Source of the DNA: Bradyrhizobium sp. Ash2021
GTDB lineage: Bacteria; Pseudomonadota; Alphaproteobacteria; Rhizobiales; Xanthobacteraceae
Assembly: GCF_031202265.1 (NCBI RefSeq)
Contig: NZ_CP100604.1
Location: forward strand, 4,198,501-4,262,500
DNA: 64,000 nucleotides
Direction of reading: 5' to 3'
The notes under the pieces are model-generated. The model ran no database searches. It was not told the DNA's origin and saw only the letters and a list, made by a program, of their open reading frames with translations. How positions within the stretch are numbered: position 1 is the first letter of the stretch; every line of letters begins with the position of its first letter. Of the stretch, positions 18,476 through 28,051 are shown piece after piece. Both the position numbers and the translations under genes were made by a program.

Positions 18476-19444
18476 ATGACAGCGATGACCGACGATACGA
18501 TTCGGGTTCCTCCGCGTGCGATGCGCGACGAGATCATCGCGTTCTGCGCGATGGCGGGGCTGCTGGCGATCGTGCCTTTGACCGGAATCTATCCGTTCTT
18601 TGTGATGCAGGCGCTGTGCTTTGCGCTATTGGCCTGCGCCTTCAATCTCCTGATCGGCTATGGCGGACTGTTGTCGTTCGGCCACGCGATGTTCTTGGGG
18701 ACGGCGGGCTACGTCACGGCCCATGCCCTGAAAGTCTGGGCGGTGCCGCCCGAGATCGGTATTCTCGCCGGTACCGGCGCCGCGGCCGCGCTCGCCGTGA
18801 TCACCGGCCTTGTCGCTATTCGCCGGCAGGGGATCTACTTCGCGATGATCACGCTGGCGTTGTCGCAGCTGTTGTTTTTCGTGTACGTGCAGACGCCGTT
18901 CACCCATGGCGAGGACGGCATCCAGGGCGTTCCGCAGGGCTACCTGTTCGGAATTTTCAACCTCGCCAACTCGACGATCCTCTATTACGTCGTCCTAGCC
19001 GGATTCCTGTTTGGATTTCTGGTGATTTTCCGCACCATCAACTCGCCGTTCGGCGAAGTGCTGAAGGCGGTTCGTGAGAACGAGCCGCGCGCGATATCGC
19101 TGGGCTACAAGACCGAACAGTACAAGCTGCTCGCCTATATCCTGTCGGGAACGCTGGCGGGATTGGCCGGCTCGCTGAAGGTGTTTGTGGCGCAAAACGC
19201 GTCGTTGACCGACGTTGAAGTGGCGATGTCCGGGCAGATCGTGCTGATGACGCTGGTGGGTGGTCTCGGAACCGTATTCGGTCCGGTGGTCGGCGCCTTC
19301 GTGATCATCGCCATGCAGCAATATCTGGCCGGCTTCGGCCAGTGGGTGACGGTGATCCAGGGCTGTATTTTCGTCGCCTGCGTGCTGACGTTCCGCCGCG
19401 GCGTGATCGGCGAAATCGCGCATTATTTCCGGCGGTCGCTCTAA
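18476..19444 (+). CDS. Branched-chain amino acid type ABC transporter permease (LivM-like)
   Basis: 322 residues, polytopic membrane protein. LivM-type features are LLIGYGGLLSFGHAMFLGTA, GLVAIRRQGIYFAMITLALS, the coupling loop KAVRENEPRAISLGY, LAGLAGSLKVF and LVGGLGTVFGPVVGAF. It partners LivH in the membrane channel and is the last gene of the importer operon. An alternative start at the third codon pair (MTDDTIRV) is possible; I keep the ATG adjacent to the livH stop. Confidence 0.92.
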   Translation: MTAMTDDTIRVPPRAMRDEIIAFCAMAGLLAIVPLTGIYPFFVMQALCFALLACAFNLLIGYGGLLSFGHAMFLGTAGYVTAHALKVWAVPPEIGILAGTGAAAALAVITGLVAIRRQGIYFAMITLALSQLLFFVYVQTPFTHGEDGIQGVPQGYLFGIFNLANSTILYYVVLAGFLFGFLVIFRTINSPFGEVLKAVRENEPRAISLGYKTEQYKLLAYILSGTLAGLAGSLKVFVAQNASLTDVEVAMSGQIVLMTLVGGLGTVFGPVVGAFVIIAMQQYLAGFGQWVTVIQGCIFVACVLTFRRGVIGEIAHYFRRSL

Positions 19445-19585
19445 AGCGGCCGATTTCCGGAACCGTTTTACGGCCCCACAAAGCGGTGGATGACCGGTTT
19501 CAGGGGGCCTGCCGTGGCGCGCTTTCCCTGCGAATGGTCTATGACAGTTTTGTGACGGGTCGTCGGATGCGGCCATTACGGAACG

Positions 19586-20242
19586 ATGGACAAGCCCATG
19601 CTGCGCTGGTTTCGTGCCTTTTTGCCCAAAGAGGAACGCTTTTTCGACCTGTTTGCCCGGCATGCCCAGACATGCGTGCAGGGCGCGCAGGCGTTGCAGG
19701 AGATGCTGCGCGGCGGCGACGAAACGCCGGTGTTCTGCCAGCGCGTCAATCAGTTCGAAAACGACGCCGACAACATCACCCGCGAAGTGCTGACCGCGGT
19801 CCGCCGCACCTTCATCACCCCGTTCGATCGCGGCGACATCAAGAACCTGATCACGGCGATGGATGACGCCATCGACCAGATGCAGCAGACCGCGAAAGCG
19901 GTGGTGCTGTTCGAGGTGCGCACGTTCGAGCCGCCGATGCGCGAAATGGGGACGCTGCTGGTCGAGTGCGCCAATCTGGTCGGGCGCGCGCTGCCGCTGT
20001 TATCGGCGATCGGCGACAACGTCGCGATGCTGACGGCGATCACCGAGGAACTGACCAAGCTCGAAGGCCGGGTCGATGACCTCCACGACATCGGACTGAA
20101 GGAACTGTTCCTCAAGCATCGCAACGCCAACACGATGGATTTCATCGTCGGCGCCGAGATCTACGACCATCTGGAGAAAGTCGCCGACCGCTTCGACGAC
20201 GTTGCCAACGAGATCAATTCGATCGTGATCGAACAGGTATAG
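19586..20242 (+). CDS. DUF47 family PhoU-like phosphate transport regulator
   Basis: 218 residues, soluble, all-helical. It matches the DUF47/PhoU-like family that precedes Pit-type transporters: FLPKEERFFDLFARHA, the metal-binding-type acidic motif FENDADNITREVL, DRGDIKNLITAMDDAIDQM, and the C-terminal repeat DHLEKVADRFDDVANEIN. Such proteins are thought to modulate the neighbouring phosphate transporter. The Pit gene begins 11 bases downstream, forming an operon. The start could be 19586 or the ATG four codons later (MLRWFRAF). Confidence 0.9.
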   Translation: MDKPMLRWFRAFLPKEERFFDLFARHAQTCVQGAQALQEMLRGGDETPVFCQRVNQFENDADNITREVLTAVRRTFITPFDRGDIKNLITAMDDAIDQMQQTAKAVVLFEVRTFEPPMREMGTLLVECANLVGRALPLLSAIGDNVAMLTAITEELTKLEGRVDDLHDIGLKELFLKHRNANTMDFIVGAEIYDHLEKVADRFDDVANEINSIVIEQV

Positions 20243-20253
20243 GGCAGGGACGA

Positions 20254-21258
20254 GTGGACGCCGCGCTTGGTCTTCCCGTTCTGGTCGCATTGATCGCGGT
20301 CGCGCTGCTGTTCGATTTCCTCAACGGGCTGCACGACGCCGCCAATTCGATCGCCACGATCGTGTCGACCCGGGTGCTGCGTCCGCAATACGCCGTGATC
20401 TGGGCGGCCTTCTTCAACTTCGTGGCGTTCGCGGTGTTCGGGCTTAACGTCGCCAATACCATCGGCACCGGCATCATCGAACCGAGCGTGGTCGACGCCA
20501 CCGTGATCTTCGCGGCCCTGGTCGGCGCCATCGTCTGGAACCTGATCACCTGGGCGCTGGGGATACCGTCGTCCAGTTCGCATGCGCTGATCGGCGGGCT
20601 GGTGGGTGGCGGTATGGCCAAGGCGGGATTGTCCGCCGCGGTTTGGAGCGGCCTCAGCAAGACGCTGCTCGCGATCGTGCTGTCGCCGCTGGTCGGATTT
20701 TTGCTGGCGCTGGTGCTGGTCGCGATCGTGTCGTGGCTGTCGGTACGCTCGACGCCGTTCGCGGTCGACCGCGCCTTCCGCATCCTGCAATTCGTCTCGG
20801 CCTCATTGTATTCGCTCGGCCATGGCGGCAACGACGCGCAGAAGACCATGGGCATCATCGCGGTGCTGCTCTACTCGCAAGGCCACCTCGGCAACCACTT
20901 TGAGATCCCGTTCTGGGTGGTCCTGGCGTGCCAGGCCGCGATGGCGCTGGGTACGCTGATGGGCGGCTGGCGGATCGTCCGCACCATGGGACTGCGGATC
21001 ACGCGGCTGACGCCGATGCAGGGGTTTTGCGCCGAAACCGGGGGCGCGATCACTCTGTTCCTGGCGACCTTTCTTGGGGTTCCGGTTTCCACCACGCACA
21101 CCATTACCGGCGCCATTGTCGGTGTCGGCGCGGCGCGGCGGGCCTCGGCGGTGCGCTGGAACGTGGCGAGTTCGATCGTCTATGCCTGGGTGATTACCAT
21201 TCCGGCCTCAGCCATCGTGGCGGCGCTGGCCTATTGGGCGGTGGTGCTGCTGCGATAA
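20254..21258 (+). CDS. pit: Inorganic phosphate transporter, Pit family
   Basis: 334 residues, polytopic inner-membrane protein. The duplicated PiT signature is present: DFLNGLHDAANSIATIVSTR in the first half and SLGHGGNDAQKTMGII in the second, with PSSSSHALIGGLVG and PVSTTHTITGAIVGVG marking the two membrane loops. It imports phosphate, usually as a metal-phosphate complex with protons, at low affinity. The start is GTG at 20254, preceded by AGGG. It is the second gene of a DUF47-pit operon. Confidence 0.93.
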   Translation: MDAALGLPVLVALIAVALLFDFLNGLHDAANSIATIVSTRVLRPQYAVIWAAFFNFVAFAVFGLNVANTIGTGIIEPSVVDATVIFAALVGAIVWNLITWALGIPSSSSHALIGGLVGGGMAKAGLSAAVWSGLSKTLLAIVLSPLVGFLLALVLVAIVSWLSVRSTPFAVDRAFRILQFVSASLYSLGHGGNDAQKTMGIIAVLLYSQGHLGNHFEIPFWVVLACQAAMALGTLMGGWRIVRTMGLRITRLTPMQGFCAETGGAITLFLATFLGVPVSTTHTITGAIVGVGAARRASAVRWNVASSIVYAWVITIPASAIVAALAYWAVVLLR

Positions 21259-21357
21259 TCCGATCGGCCGGTTGGAGCCGGGCCGGTAAGTCCCTATATC
21301 CAGGGTGCTTTTTTGCTCCTTGATCCGGCCCGCTTTCCCTGCCAAACGCTCAACCCC

Positions 21358-22977
21358 ATGTCCGACATTGCCGTTACAGCCGAATCGCCAGCCCGGTCGC
21401 CGCTATCAGATGAAGTGGCGCGGCGGCGGACCTTTGCCATCATTTCCCACCCCGACGCCGGCAAGACCACGCTGACCGAAAAGTTGCTGCTGTTCGGCGG
21501 CGCGATCAACCTCGCGGGGCAGGTCAAGGCCAAGGGCGAACGGCGGAATACCCGTTCCGACTGGATGAAGATCGAGCGCGAGCGCGGCATTTCGGTCGTC
21601 ACGTCGGTGATGACCTTCGAGTTCGAAGGCCTGGTGTTCAACCTTTTGGACACCCCGGGCCACGAGGACTTTTCCGAGGACACCTATCGGACGCTGACCG
21701 CCGTCGACTCCGCGGTGATGGTGATCGACGCCGCCAAGGGCATCGAGGCGCGCACCCGAAAGCTGTTCGAGGTGTGCCGCCTCCGCGATATCCCGATCAT
21801 CACCTTCATCAACAAGATGGACCGCGAGAGCCGCGATACCTTTGATCTCTTGGACGAGATCGAAAAGACGCTGGCGCTCGATACCACGCCGATGACCTGG
21901 CCGGTCGGCCGCGGTCGCGATTTTCTCGGCACCTACGACGTCATCAATGGCGGCGTCCGCCTGCTCGAAGGCGGCGGCGCCAAGACCGGGGCGACGCAAC
22001 AGATCGACATCGCCGAGCTCGCTGGCCGCAACGCCAATCTCGACGTCGGCGAGATCAAGGACGAACTCGCGCTGGTGTCGGAAGCCTGCAAGCCGTTCGA
22101 GCTGGACGCGTTTCGCGAGGGCCATCTGACGCCGGTCTATTTCGGCAGCGCACTGCGCAATTTCGGCGTCGGCGATTTGCTGGAGGGCCTTGGAAAGTTT
22201 GCGCCGCCGCCGCGCGCCCAGGATTCCAATCTGCGCAAGGTCGAGGCGGCGGAGCCGCGCATGAGCGCCTTCGTGTTCAAGATCCAGGCCAATATGGATC
22301 CAAACCACCGCGACCGCATCGCGTTCGCGCGGCTGTGCTCGGGAAAACTCAGCCGCGGCATGAAGGCAAAACTGGTGCGCACCGGCAAGAACATGTCGCT
22401 GTCGAGCCCGCAGTTCTTCTTCGCCCAGGATCGTTCGGTGGCGGACGAGGCTTTTGCCGGCGACGTCGTCGGCATTCCCAATCACGGCACGTTGCGGATC
22501 GGCGACACCTTGACCGAAGGCGAGGATATCACCTTCGTCGGTGTGCCGAGTTTTGCGCCGGAGATCGTTCGCCGCGTGCGGCTGACGGATGCGATGAAGG
22601 CCAAGAAGCTGAAAGAGGCCCTGCAGCAGATGTCGGAGGAGGGCGTGGTGCAGGTGTTCCGGCCGCGCGACGGTGCGCCGGCGCTGGTCGGCGTGGTCGG
22701 GCCGCTGCAGCTCGACGTGCTGAAGGCGCGGCTCGACGCGGAATATTCGCTGCCAGTGGAATTCGAAGTCTCGGAATTCCAGCTGGCGCGCTGGATTTCG
22801 TCCGACGACCGCAAGAAGCTGGAAGCTTTCATCGCTGCCAATGGTTCCGGCGTTGCCGACGACGTCGATGGCGATCCGGTGTTTTTGGCCAAGAATGAAT
22901 TTTACCTCGGCTACACCAAAGAGCGTGCCGAGGGCATCAACTTTAACAGCGTCAAGGACGTGAAGAAGAAGGCGTAA
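21358..22977 (+). CDS. prfC: Peptide chain release factor 3
   Basis: 539 residues, translational GTPase. G1 is ISHPDAGKTTLTEKLL, the switch region ERERGISVVTSV, G3 DTPGHEDFSEDTYR and G4 INKMDRESRD. The RF3-specific GRGRDFLGTYD, the domain 2 stretch FKIQANMDPNHRDRIAF and the C-terminal EFQLARWISSDD follow. RF3 uses GTP to release RF1/RF2 from the ribosome after termination. The ATG at 21358 begins MSDIAVTAE; an upstream in-frame extension lacks conservation. No strong Shine-Dalgarno is visible. It is monocistronic. Confidence 0.94.
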   Translation: MSDIAVTAESPARSPLSDEVARRRTFAIISHPDAGKTTLTEKLLLFGGAINLAGQVKAKGERRNTRSDWMKIERERGISVVTSVMTFEFEGLVFNLLDTPGHEDFSEDTYRTLTAVDSAVMVIDAAKGIEARTRKLFEVCRLRDIPIITFINKMDRESRDTFDLLDEIEKTLALDTTPMTWPVGRGRDFLGTYDVINGGVRLLEGGGAKTGATQQIDIAELAGRNANLDVGEIKDELALVSEACKPFELDAFREGHLTPVYFGSALRNFGVGDLLEGLGKFAPPPRAQDSNLRKVEAAEPRMSAFVFKIQANMDPNHRDRIAFARLCSGKLSRGMKAKLVRTGKNMSLSSPQFFFAQDRSVADEAFAGDVVGIPNHGTLRIGDTLTEGEDITFVGVPSFAPEIVRRVRLTDAMKAKKLKEALQQMSEEGVVQVFRPRDGAPALVGVVGPLQLDVLKARLDAEYSLPVEFEVSEFQLARWISSDDRKKLEAFIAANGSGVADDVDGDPVFLAKNEFYLGYTKERAEGINFNSVKDVKKKA

Positions 22978-23017
22978 GGGTGGGGGCACTCTTAGCCGCG
23001 CTTACTACCTCGTCGTC

Positions 23018-23106
23018 CCCCGGCTTGACCGGGGGGCCCAGTACGCCGCGCCCTGTCGATTGATCGCTAACGCCTCTGGGATACTGGGTCGCGCGGTCAA
23101 GCCGGG
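23018..23106. repeat. Dispersed long inverted repeat
   Basis: The left arm CCCGGCTTGACCGGGG...CCCAGTA (to 23043) and right arm TACTGGGTCGCGCGGTCAAG...CCGGG (23082-23106) are inverted copies with a few mismatches around a non-conserved centre. This is the imperfect-palindrome type spread through Bradyrhizobium intergenic DNA. It sits right after prfC and directly before a gene remnant. Confidence 0.75.
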
Positions 23107-23112
23107 CGATGA

Positions 23113-23271
23113 CAGCCGTGGGCGCGTCGCCGCCGCGTGCAAAGCACCTGGGCGCCGTCGCGCGGCAACCAAAACCTGTTTTCACTTTCCCTCCATGCCA
23201 CCGGCGTGCTCGACCAGCCCAGCGAGAAGGCGCTGATCGCGGAACTGTCGGCCATGAACGCGGGGATGTGA
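23113..23271 (+). pseudogene. Possible C-terminal gene remnant
   Basis: A frame without a plausible start, opening after a stop at 23110 and ending TGA at 23269-23271, reads STWAPSRGNQNLFSLSLHA followed by TGVLDQPSEKALIAELSAMN. The residue mix is protein-like (amphipathic, ending AMNAGM) and unlike the other frames. It begins next to the palindromic repeat, suggesting the repeat or a deletion removed the 5' part of a gene. The family is not recognised. Confidence 0.3.
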
Positions 23272-23335
23272 TTGCGGTCAGGCTTGAACCCGGCTGATGC
23301 GCGCATCATGTTGGCCGGACTGGAGGTTTTGCTTG

Positions 23336-23947
23336 ATGTTCCGGCGCATCGTCATTTGCCTGTTCGTTACATTCGTGGCCATCAGTGTCTCGGGGAGCGC
23401 CGACGCCGGGCAGCGGCGCCATATCGACGCCACGCCGTTTGCGCATGCGCCGTGCAGCGTGCTCGATGGCCGGCCCTGTACGCCGTATTTCTGCAGCGTG
23501 TTCAATCACGGTCCCTGCATCCCCGAAATCGATTACCCCTACGGCGAGGACTTGCAACTCACGATCGAAACCGTGCCGCCGCAGGATCAGGCTGCCAAAT
23601 ATCAAAAGCCCGATCACGACCTCGATACCATCGGCGACTTGTTCGCGGCGCTGCGATCCTGCTGGTCGCCGCCGCCGGCGGAGGCCGCGCGCGCGGGCAT
23701 GCAGATGTCGGTGCGCTTCAGCTTCAAGCGCAGCGGCGAGATGATCGCCCCGCCGCGCATGACCTTTTCCACGTCAGGCGCCGCGGCGGACACCCGCGCC
23801 ACCTACCTGAAAGCCATCAACGCGTCGCTCTATGCCTGCCTGCCGCTGAAATTCACCGCTGGCCTCGGTGGCTCGCTGGCCGGGCGGCCGATCGCGATCC
23901 GCTATGTCGACAACCGCGATCTGGGGACGCAGGCGCAGAAGCCGTGA
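23336..23947 (+). CDS. Secreted protein, hypothetical
   Basis: 203 residues. An N-terminal signal peptide (MFRRIVICLFVTFVAISVSG, cleavage near SADAG) directs export. The mature N-terminal part is cysteine-rich (PCSVLDGRPCTPYFCSVF, then GPCIPEID), with spacing that suggests disulfides in the periplasm. The C-terminal part (MQMSVRFSFKRSGEMIAPP ... LPLKFTAGLGGSLAGRPIAI) resembles the TonB/TolA C-terminal style of fold, an inference only. GGAGG stands well placed before the ATG at 23336. I do not recognise a named family. Confidence 0.75.
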   Translation: MFRRIVICLFVTFVAISVSGSADAGQRRHIDATPFAHAPCSVLDGRPCTPYFCSVFNHGPCIPEIDYPYGEDLQLTIETVPPQDQAAKYQKPDHDLDTIGDLFAALRSCWSPPPAEAARAGMQMSVRFSFKRSGEMIAPPRMTFSTSGAAADTRATYLKAINASLYACLPLKFTAGLGGSLAGRPIAIRYVDNRDLGTQAQKP

Positions 23948-23954
23948 GCTACCA

Positions 23955-24062
23955 CGTCATTCCGGGGCGCACGAAAGCGCGAACCCGGAATCTCGAGATT
24001 CCCCGATGCCCAATTGCGCATCTGACGTGAGGTCTGGTCCTTCGGACCATCCCGGAATGACG
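23955..24062. repeat. Dispersed inverted repeat
   Basis: The segment begins CGTCATTCCGGGGCGC and ends ATCCCGGAATGACG, inverted arms around a variable centre that itself holds GGTCC / GGACC pairs. It is typical of intergenic palindromic elements in this group and fills the gap between the secreted protein gene and nnrU-like gene. Confidence 0.7.
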
Positions 24063-24148
24063 GCTCTTGCATTTTGGCGCATTGCGGCCCTGGCCTCTAA
24101 AGTGATAGGCGATATCCGGAAAAGCCGGCCACACAGGGAGAGGACGTC

Positions 24149-24733
24149 ATGGGACTGCTGGTGATGATCCTGGGCCTCATCCTGTTCGTCGGTGTCCATA
24201 CGCTCACCACCCAGCGCGATTTGCGCGCGCGGTTCGTCGTCTCGATGGGCGAGGGTGGTTACAAGATCGGCTATGCGCTGGCCTCGATCGCCGGCCTGGC
24301 CCTGATCGTCCGGGGTTTTGCCGATTATCGCGCGGCCGGCATGTGGGATGTCTGGTCGCCGCCGACCGCGTTCAAGCATATCACCGTGGCGCTGATGCTT
24401 CCCGCCGTCATCCTGGTGGTGGCGTCCTATATCCGCGGCCGGATCTACGCGGCGCTGAAACATCCGATGCTGGCCGGCATCAAGCTGTGGGCGGCGGCGC
24501 ATCTGCTCGCCAATGGCGATATCGGCTCGATCATCCTGTTCGGCTCGTTTCTGGGATGGGCGGTGTTCGACCGCATTTCGCTGAAACATCGTCCCGACGC
24601 CGGCGCACCGCCGATCCCCGTCGGCGGTCCCGGCAACGATCTGATCGCGATCGCGGTCGGGATCGTCGCCTATCTCGCGCTGGCCTTCGCGTTCCACCCG
24701 GTCGTGATCGGCGTTCCCGTGGTCGGAGCTTAA
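24149..24733 (+). CDS. NnrU family protein
   Basis: 194 residues, about six membrane helices. It matches the NnrU family: N-terminal LVMILGLILFVGVHTLTT, GYKIGYALASIAGLALIV, the conserved KHPMLAGIKLWAAAHLLANG and GSFLGWAVFDRIS. NnrU-type proteins are linked to nitric-oxide and denitrification gene sets and are related to isoprenylcysteine methyltransferase-like membrane proteins. Here no denitrification genes are near, so the role is open. It ends three bases before panB, which suggests cotranscription. Confidence 0.88.
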   Translation: MGLLVMILGLILFVGVHTLTTQRDLRARFVVSMGEGGYKIGYALASIAGLALIVRGFADYRAAGMWDVWSPPTAFKHITVALMLPAVILVVASYIRGRIYAALKHPMLAGIKLWAAAHLLANGDIGSIILFGSFLGWAVFDRISLKHRPDAGAPPIPVGGPGNDLIAIAVGIVAYLALAFAFHPVVIGVPVVGA

Positions 24734-24736
24734 GTC

Positions 24737-25576
24737 ATGTCGGTTCAATCTGCCATCCGGCGCAAGACGGCGCCGGACATTCGCGCCCGCAAGAACGGCG
24801 AGCCGATCGTGATGCTGACGTCGTATCACGCGCATACCGCGGCGCTGGTCGATCGCTATTGCGACGCCATCCTGGTCGGCGATTCCCTCGGCAATGTCAT
24901 GCATGGGTTCGAGACCACCGTGCCGGTGACCCTCGATATGATGATCCTGCAGGGGCGGGCGGTGATGCGCGGCTCGAGCCACGCGCTGGTCGTAGTCGAC
25001 ATGCCCTTCGGCTCCTATGAGGCTTCCAAGGAGCAGGCGTTTCATTCCGCGGTGCGGATATTGAAGGAGACGCAGTGCGGCGCGGTGAAGCTCGAAGGCG
25101 GCGTGCGGATGGCGGAGACGGTCGCGTTTCTGGTCGACCGCGGCATTCCCGTGATGGGCCATATCGGATTGACGCCGCAATCGATCAACACGCTCGGCTC
25201 GTTTCGCGCGCAGGGCCGCGAGCAGGGCAGCTGGGAGCCGATCGAGAACGACGCCGTGGCGATTTCGGACGCCGGCGCGTTTTCGGTCGTGATCGAGGCG
25301 GTCGCCGAGCCGCTGGCGAGGAAGATCACCGCGGCGATTGCGATTCCCACCATCGGCATCGGCGCCAGTGCGGCCTGTGACGGCCAGGTACTGGTATTGG
25401 AGGACATGCTCGGCCTGTCGCCGCGGACGCCGAAATTCGTTCGCCGCTACGGCAATCTCGGGCCTGCGATCGAGGCCGCCATCGAGGGCTACGCCACCGA
25501 TGTCCGCTCGCGCGCATTCCCCGGGCCCGAACATGTCTACGATATGAAAACCAAAGATCCGAAAGCCAAGAGCTGA
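24737..25576 (+). CDS. panB: 3-methyl-2-oxobutanoate hydroxymethyltransferase
   Basis: 279 residues. PanB transfers a hydroxymethyl group from 5,10-methylene-tetrahydrofolate to alpha-ketoisovalerate to give ketopantoate, the first step of pantothenate and CoA synthesis. Diagnostic segments are [35 protein letters not shown] (metal-binding Asp), [29 protein letters not shown] and [15 protein letters not shown]. The length is normal. The family usually has TAYD at the first motif; here it is TSYH. It is followed 11 bases later by an acyl-CoA ligase gene; panC is not in the window. Confidence 0.94.
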   Translation: MSVQSAIRRKTAPDIRARKNGEPIVMLTSYHAHTAALVDRYCDAILVGDSLGNVMHGFETTVPVTLDMMILQGRAVMRGSSHALVVVDMPFGSYEASKEQAFHSAVRILKETQCGAVKLEGGVRMAETVAFLVDRGIPVMGHIGLTPQSINTLGSFRAQGREQGSWEPIENDAVAISDAGAFSVVIEAVAEPLARKITAAIAIPTIGIGASAACDGQVLVLEDMLGLSPRTPKFVRRYGNLGPAIEAAIEGYATDVRSRAFPGPEHVYDMKTKDPKAKS

Positions 25577-25587
25577 CGGGGCGAACG

Positions 25588-27198
25588 ATGGATTGGTCGA
25601 AACATCCCATTCCCGCGATGCGGCTCGAGTCACGCTTCGGCGACCGGATCGTGCCGGCATTTTGCGCGCGGCCCAAAAGCATCTGGGCGACGGTCGCGGA
25701 TGCGGTGGCCAGAAATCCCGACGCCGAAGCGCTGGTGTGCGGCGAGCGGCGCATGAAATGGCGCGAGGTTGCCGAGCAATCCGCACAAATCGCGGTGGGA
25801 TTGCAAAAACTGGGATTGCAGCGCGGCGACCGCGTCGCGGTGCTGCTCGGCAACCGCATCGAATTCGTGCTGACGCTGTTTGCCGCGGCCCATGCCGGCC
25901 TGGTGACGGTGCTGCTCTCGACCCGCCAGCAAAAGCCCGAGATCGCCTACGTCCTGACCGACTGCGGCGCAAAGCTGCTGATCCACGAGGCGACGCTCGC
26001 CGATCGCCTGCCGGATGCGGCCGATGTCCCTGATCTGAAGCACCGGATCTCCGTCAGCGACGAGGGCGCGTCGCCATTCGCCAAATTACGCGACAGCGCC
26101 CCGTCGCACGCGCCGGCCGAGGTCGGCGAAGAAGATACCGCGATGATCCTGTACACGTCGGGCACGACGGGCCGGCCGAAGGGCGCGATGCTCGCGCATT
26201 GCAACGTCATCCATTCGGCGATGGTGTTCGCGTCCTGCCTGCAGCTGACGGCGGCGGACCGCTCGATCGCCGCCGTGCCGCTCGCCCATGTCACCGGCGT
26301 CATCGCCAACATCATGACCATGGTCCGCTGCGCCGGCACGTTGATCATCATGGCCGAGTTCAAGGCCGCCGAATATCTGAAGGTCGCGGCGCGTGAGCGC
26401 GTCACCTACACGGTAATGGTGCCGGCGATGTACAATCTCTGCCTGTTGCAGCCCGATTTCGACAGCCACGATTTGTCGAGCTGGCGCATCGGTGGTTTTG
26501 GCGGCGCGCCGATGCCGGTCGCCACGATCGAGAAGCTGGATGCCGAGATTCCAGGCCTGAAGCTGATCAACTGCTACGGCTCGACCGAAACCACGTCGCC
26601 GTCGACCATCATGCCCGGCGAATTGACCGCCAGTCATATCGACAGCGTCGGATTGCCGTGCCCGGGCGCCGAGATCATCGTCGTGGATGCCGACGGTCAT
26701 GAGCTGCCGCGCGGCGAGATCGGCGAAATCTGGATCCATGGCGCCTCGGTCATCAAAGGCTATTGGAATAATCCAAAGGCGACAGCCGAAAGTTTTACCG
26801 CCGGCTTCTGGCATTCCGGCGATCTCGGCTCGATCGACGCGCAGAATTTCGTCCGCGTGTTCGACCGCCAGAAAGACATGATCAACCGCGGCGGGCTGAA
26901 GATCTATTCCGCCGAGGTCGAGTCGGTGCTGGCCAGCCACCCCGCCGTGATCGAAAGCGCGATCATCGCCAAACCGTGCCCGGTGCTGGGCGAACGCGTC
27001 CATGCCGTGATCGTGACCCGCAACGCGGTCAGCGGCGAAGCGCTGCGCGCCTGGTGCGCCGAGCGGCTGTCGGATTACAAGGTTCCGGAGACGATGGCGC
27101 TGACGTCAGAGCCGTTGCCGCGCAACGCCAACGGCAAGGTGATCAAGCGGCAGCTCCGGGAGGCGTTTGTCGCGGCTCAGGCCCGGGAGCAGGCCTGA
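25588..27198 (+). CDS. AMP-dependent acyl-CoA synthetase/ligase
   Basis: 536 residues, ANL superfamily. Adenylation motifs are YTSGTTGRPKGAM (P-loop, about residue 188), INCYGSTETTSPS, GEIWIHGASVIKGYWNN, FWHSGDLGSIDAQ, FDRQKDMINRGGLKIYSAEV and the C-terminal catalytic lysine in NANGKVIKR. It activates a carboxylic acid to acyl-AMP and then to acyl-CoA. The chain length or aromatic specificity cannot be read off. It probably shares a transcript with panB. Confidence 0.9.
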   Translation: MDWSKHPIPAMRLESRFGDRIVPAFCARPKSIWATVADAVARNPDAEALVCGERRMKWREVAEQSAQIAVGLQKLGLQRGDRVAVLLGNRIEFVLTLFAAAHAGLVTVLLSTRQQKPEIAYVLTDCGAKLLIHEATLADRLPDAADVPDLKHRISVSDEGASPFAKLRDSAPSHAPAEVGEEDTAMILYTSGTTGRPKGAMLAHCNVIHSAMVFASCLQLTAADRSIAAVPLAHVTGVIANIMTMVRCAGTLIIMAEFKAAEYLKVAARERVTYTVMVPAMYNLCLLQPDFDSHDLSSWRIGGFGGAPMPVATIEKLDAEIPGLKLINCYGSTETTSPSTIMPGELTASHIDSVGLPCPGAEIIVVDADGHELPRGEIGEIWIHGASVIKGYWNNPKATAESFTAGFWHSGDLGSIDAQNFVRVFDRQKDMINRGGLKIYSAEVESVLASHPAVIESAIIAKPCPVLGERVHAVIVTRNAVSGEALRAWCAERLSDYKVPETMALTSEPLPRNANGKVIKRQLREAFVAAQAREQA

Positions 27199-27368
27199 TT
27201 CCGCTGTGGCCACCCGGCCGCCCGCCGCGACCCCGTTAACGCTTTGATCCGGGTGGCTTTGCCTTGCCAGCGCCATATCGTTAGGGTAACGCCGCCGCTG
27301 TGCGGGGGGATCAGGCGCATGGCGCTGCCGCCGAAAGGTGCGGCCCCCAGGGGATGGGATAGCTTTAA

Positions 27369-28022
27369 GTGTCTGAATTATTTGACGAAGTTGACGAGGA
27401 TGTCCGTCGCGACCAGCTCAAGAAGCTGTGGGACCAGTATTCGATCTATATCGTCGCCGGCGCGCTGCTGATCATCGCCTCGGTCGGCGGCTGGCGCGGC
27501 TATGAGTATCTGGAGGCCAAGAAGGCGGCCGAGGCCGGTGCGGCCTTCGACAAGGCCGTCGAACTCTCCGAGCAGAATAAGCATACCGAGGCTGAGGCGG
27601 CGTTTGCCGATCTGGCCGCCAAGGCGCCGTCGGGTTACCGCGTGCTGGCACGGCTGCGCGTGGCGGCGGAAGTCGCCAGCCGCGATCCGCAGGCCGCGGC
27701 GAAGATGTTCGACGATATCGCCGCCGATCGCAGTGTCGGCACGCCGGAGCAGGATCTGGCGCGGGTCCGCGCCGCCCAATTGCTGCTGGAAACCTCAACC
27801 TATCCCAACCTGTTGCAGCGGCTCGAGGCCGCGGCTGCCCCGGGCGCGACCTTTCGTCATACCGCGCGCGAATTGCTGGCGCTGTCGGCCTGGCGCGCCA
27901 ATGACATGACCGCGGCGCGGCAATGGCTGGATCAGATTGCCAATGACGGCGAGACGCCGCCGAGCCTGCGCTCGCGTGCCGAGGCGCTGCAGGCCCTGCT
28001 TCCGCCCGTCGCCAAGAGCTGA
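27369..28022 (+). CDS. YfgM-like tetratricopeptide membrane protein
   Basis: 217 residues from a GTG start. The N-terminus is cytoplasmic (SELFDEVDEDVRRDQLKKLW), followed by one membrane helix (YIVAGALLIIASVGGW) and then a soluble TPR-like helical domain (AAFDKAVELSEQ, AEAAFADLAAKAPSGYRVLA). This is the layout of YfgM/TPR_21 proteins, which in E. coli associate with SecYEG and periplasmic chaperones. In many alphaproteobacteria such a gene precedes bamB and der. Here a short lipoprotein gene takes the middle position. Confidence 0.85.
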   Translation: MSELFDEVDEDVRRDQLKKLWDQYSIYIVAGALLIIASVGGWRGYEYLEAKKAAEAGAAFDKAVELSEQNKHTEAEAAFADLAAKAPSGYRVLARLRVAAEVASRDPQAAAKMFDDIAADRSVGTPEQDLARVRAAQLLLETSTYPNLLQRLEAAAAPGATFRHTARELLALSAWRANDMTAARQWLDQIANDGETPPSLRSRAEALQALLPPVAKS

Positions 28023-28051
28023 TCGCAAACGAGTTGAGTGAGAGATCGACC

